A stretch of DNA of 64,000 nucleotides. Origin: Christensenella sp. UBA7588. GTDB taxonomy: Bacteria; Bacillota; Clostridia; Christensenellales; CAG-917. Location of the stretch: positions 1-64,000 of the forward strand of contig DLKM01000020.1 in NCBI GenBank assembly GCA_002478945.1, in the 5' to 3' direction. This document shows, piece after piece, positions 63,125 through 64,000 of the stretch. The position numbers were made by a program, and so were the translations under genes. The notes beneath the pieces are model-generated. The model saw only the letters and a list, made by a program, of their open reading frames with translations. It searched no databases and was not told the DNA's origin. Positions within the stretch are counted from its first letter, which is position 1, and every line of letters starts with the position of its first letter.

Positions 63125-64000
63125 TCAGTCTTGTTTGCTCGGCAAGCACTCAACAAGCACTGCTTTCGTATCGGATACGATGCTATATTTGCCTTCCGCA
63201 ACATAAGGAAGATAAAAATAATCACCGCGTTTTATATCTCTCTTGTAATTTTCGCCGACGATTTGCGCATTGCCTTCAAGGCAGATATACACTGCCGGCG
63301 CGTAACTCATAACGAAACTTCCGCCGTCCTGAACGGTATGGCGCACTTCCGCAAAGCAAGGCGTATCGTCATAGCCGATAAGCACTTCTTTTTTGTATTT
63401 GTCCGTATCGACGACGGTCTTCGGCGATACTTTTGCGTATGCCTTTGCCGCGTCGCCGTATATGTCGTAATTGATTGCGTCGAGTGCGACGTCCTTATCG
63501 AGTCCGATGTATTCTTCGTTGTAACTGATGTGATAATCACCGCACCAACGTTCGGGTTGAATGGTGAAATCCGTCGGCTCTTGCACTTCTATAATCGTGC
63601 AACCTGCGCCTATTGCGTGGATAAGTCCCGCGCGGATAAGCCACAAATCGCCCACTTGCACTTCTACACCCGCAAGAAGGTTGCCCATTATGTCTTTTTC
63701 CACTTCACTGCGTTCTTCGAGCGCGGACAATTCTTCTTTCGTGATTTTGTCTTTGAATCCGAAATAGAGTTTCGCGCCCGGACGAGTTGCAATCACGAGC
63801 CACGCTTCCGTCTTTCCATATTCCGAGTTGAAATATTTTCTCGAAAAGTCTTTCGTCGGGTGTACTTGGAACGGCAATCTCGTTGCGCTGTCCAAAAACT
63901 TGACGAGACAATCGTATTTACGGTCGCCCAAAAGTTCTTCTTTATGTTCGTTGAGCAAATCGTCAAAGAACAAATCCGTGCCTTTTACGACGGATACGCC
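63125..64000 (-). CDS. manA: Mannose-6-phosphate isomerase, type I (partial)
   Basis: The open frame runs off the right edge, so the N-terminus is missing. The 292 residues seen include LPFQVHPTKDFSRKYF with the zinc His, KTEAWLVI, and AGLIHAIGAGCTIIEVQEPTD, all type I phosphomannose isomerase motifs. It interconverts mannose-6-phosphate and fructose-6-phosphate. Fifty-one bases separate it from nagB. Confidence 0.93.
   Translation of the reverse strand, partial: GVSVVKGTDLFFDDLLNEHKEELLGDRKYDCLVKFLDSATRLPFQVHPTKDFSRKYFNSEYGKTEAWLVIATRPGAKLYFGFKDKITKEELSALEERSEVEKDIMGNLLAGVEVQVGDLWLIRAGLIHAIGAGCTIIEVQEPTDFTIQPERWCGDYHISYNEEYIGLDKDVALDAINYDIYGDAAKAYAKVSPKTVVDTDKYKKEVLIGYDDTPCFAEVRHTVQDGGSFVMSYAPAVYICLEGNAQIVGENYKRDIKRGDYFYLPYVAEGKYSIVSDTKAVLVECLPSKQD

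Overview
The window looks like chromosome from an uncultivated anaerobic, Gram-positive-type bacterium, most likely a gut Clostridia-related lineage. The basis is strong AGGAGG-type ribosome sites before nearly every gene, lipoprotein signals ending in LVAC, TTGACA/TATAAT promoters, BmpA-type nucleoside uptake genes, and polysaccharide-sugar catabolism. No rRNA, tRNA or CRISPR array was seen, so placement below class is not attempted.

Left part, 0-12.5 kb. A minus-strand operon carries two tandem hypB genes, a large multi-[4Fe-4S] FAD/NAD(P) oxidoreductase and hypA, all pointing to nickel-enzyme maturation. It is followed by a plus-strand M28-like peptidase with an altered active site. Next is a minus-strand purine operon: xpt, a BMP lipoprotein, an ABC ATPase and two permeases.

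12.8-28 kb. A ten-gene minus-strand operon encodes uronate use: uxaC, uxuA, a UxuB-like SDR, kdgA, kdgK, two sugar isomerase/epimerase-like proteins, a Gfo/Idh oxidoreductase, a GPH-type transporter and a carboxylesterase. A divergent AraC gene appears to be transcribed without a leader. Then come a second Gfo/Idh gene, a membrane protein and a transglutaminase-like protein.

27.5-38.6 kb. An XRE-cupin regulator, behind a strong promoter with two GTTTAG-N5-CTAAAC sites, precedes potABCD (polyamine import). PotA has a doubled C-terminal domain and PotD an extra C-terminal membrane anchor. After this come a CDF transporter, yhbY, a YfcE-type phosphodiesterase, a GH2 glycosidase, thyA and folA.

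38.6-53.6 kb is an AT-richer accessory block. It holds a candidate structured RNA, a large two-TM protein of unknown function, a sigma factor/secreted papain-like protein/membrane protein operon, dispersed palindromic repeats, and an RNase III-like gene. That gene has a long structured leader and a following microprotein of Asn/Pro/Gln repeats. The block also holds a BRO-N/Fic protein, a HEPN protein, possible IS21-like ends, gene fragments, and a plus-strand mobile-element operon. The operon combines ArdA antirestriction, a PcfK/AcrIIA9-like domain fused to a MutS domain I, and PcfJ. No integrase or transposase was found, so the block looks like a mosaic of remnants plus an anti-defence cargo module.

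53.7-64 kb. A minus-strand set for rhamnose and aminosugar use carries manA (cut by the window edge), nagB, GH20 hexosaminidase, a PHP protein, a GNAT, GH78 rhamnosidase, rhaB, rhaA and rhaD. With the uronate operon and the GH2 gene it suggests a glycan forager living on pectin- or hemicellulose-derived and host or microbial amino-sugar substrates.
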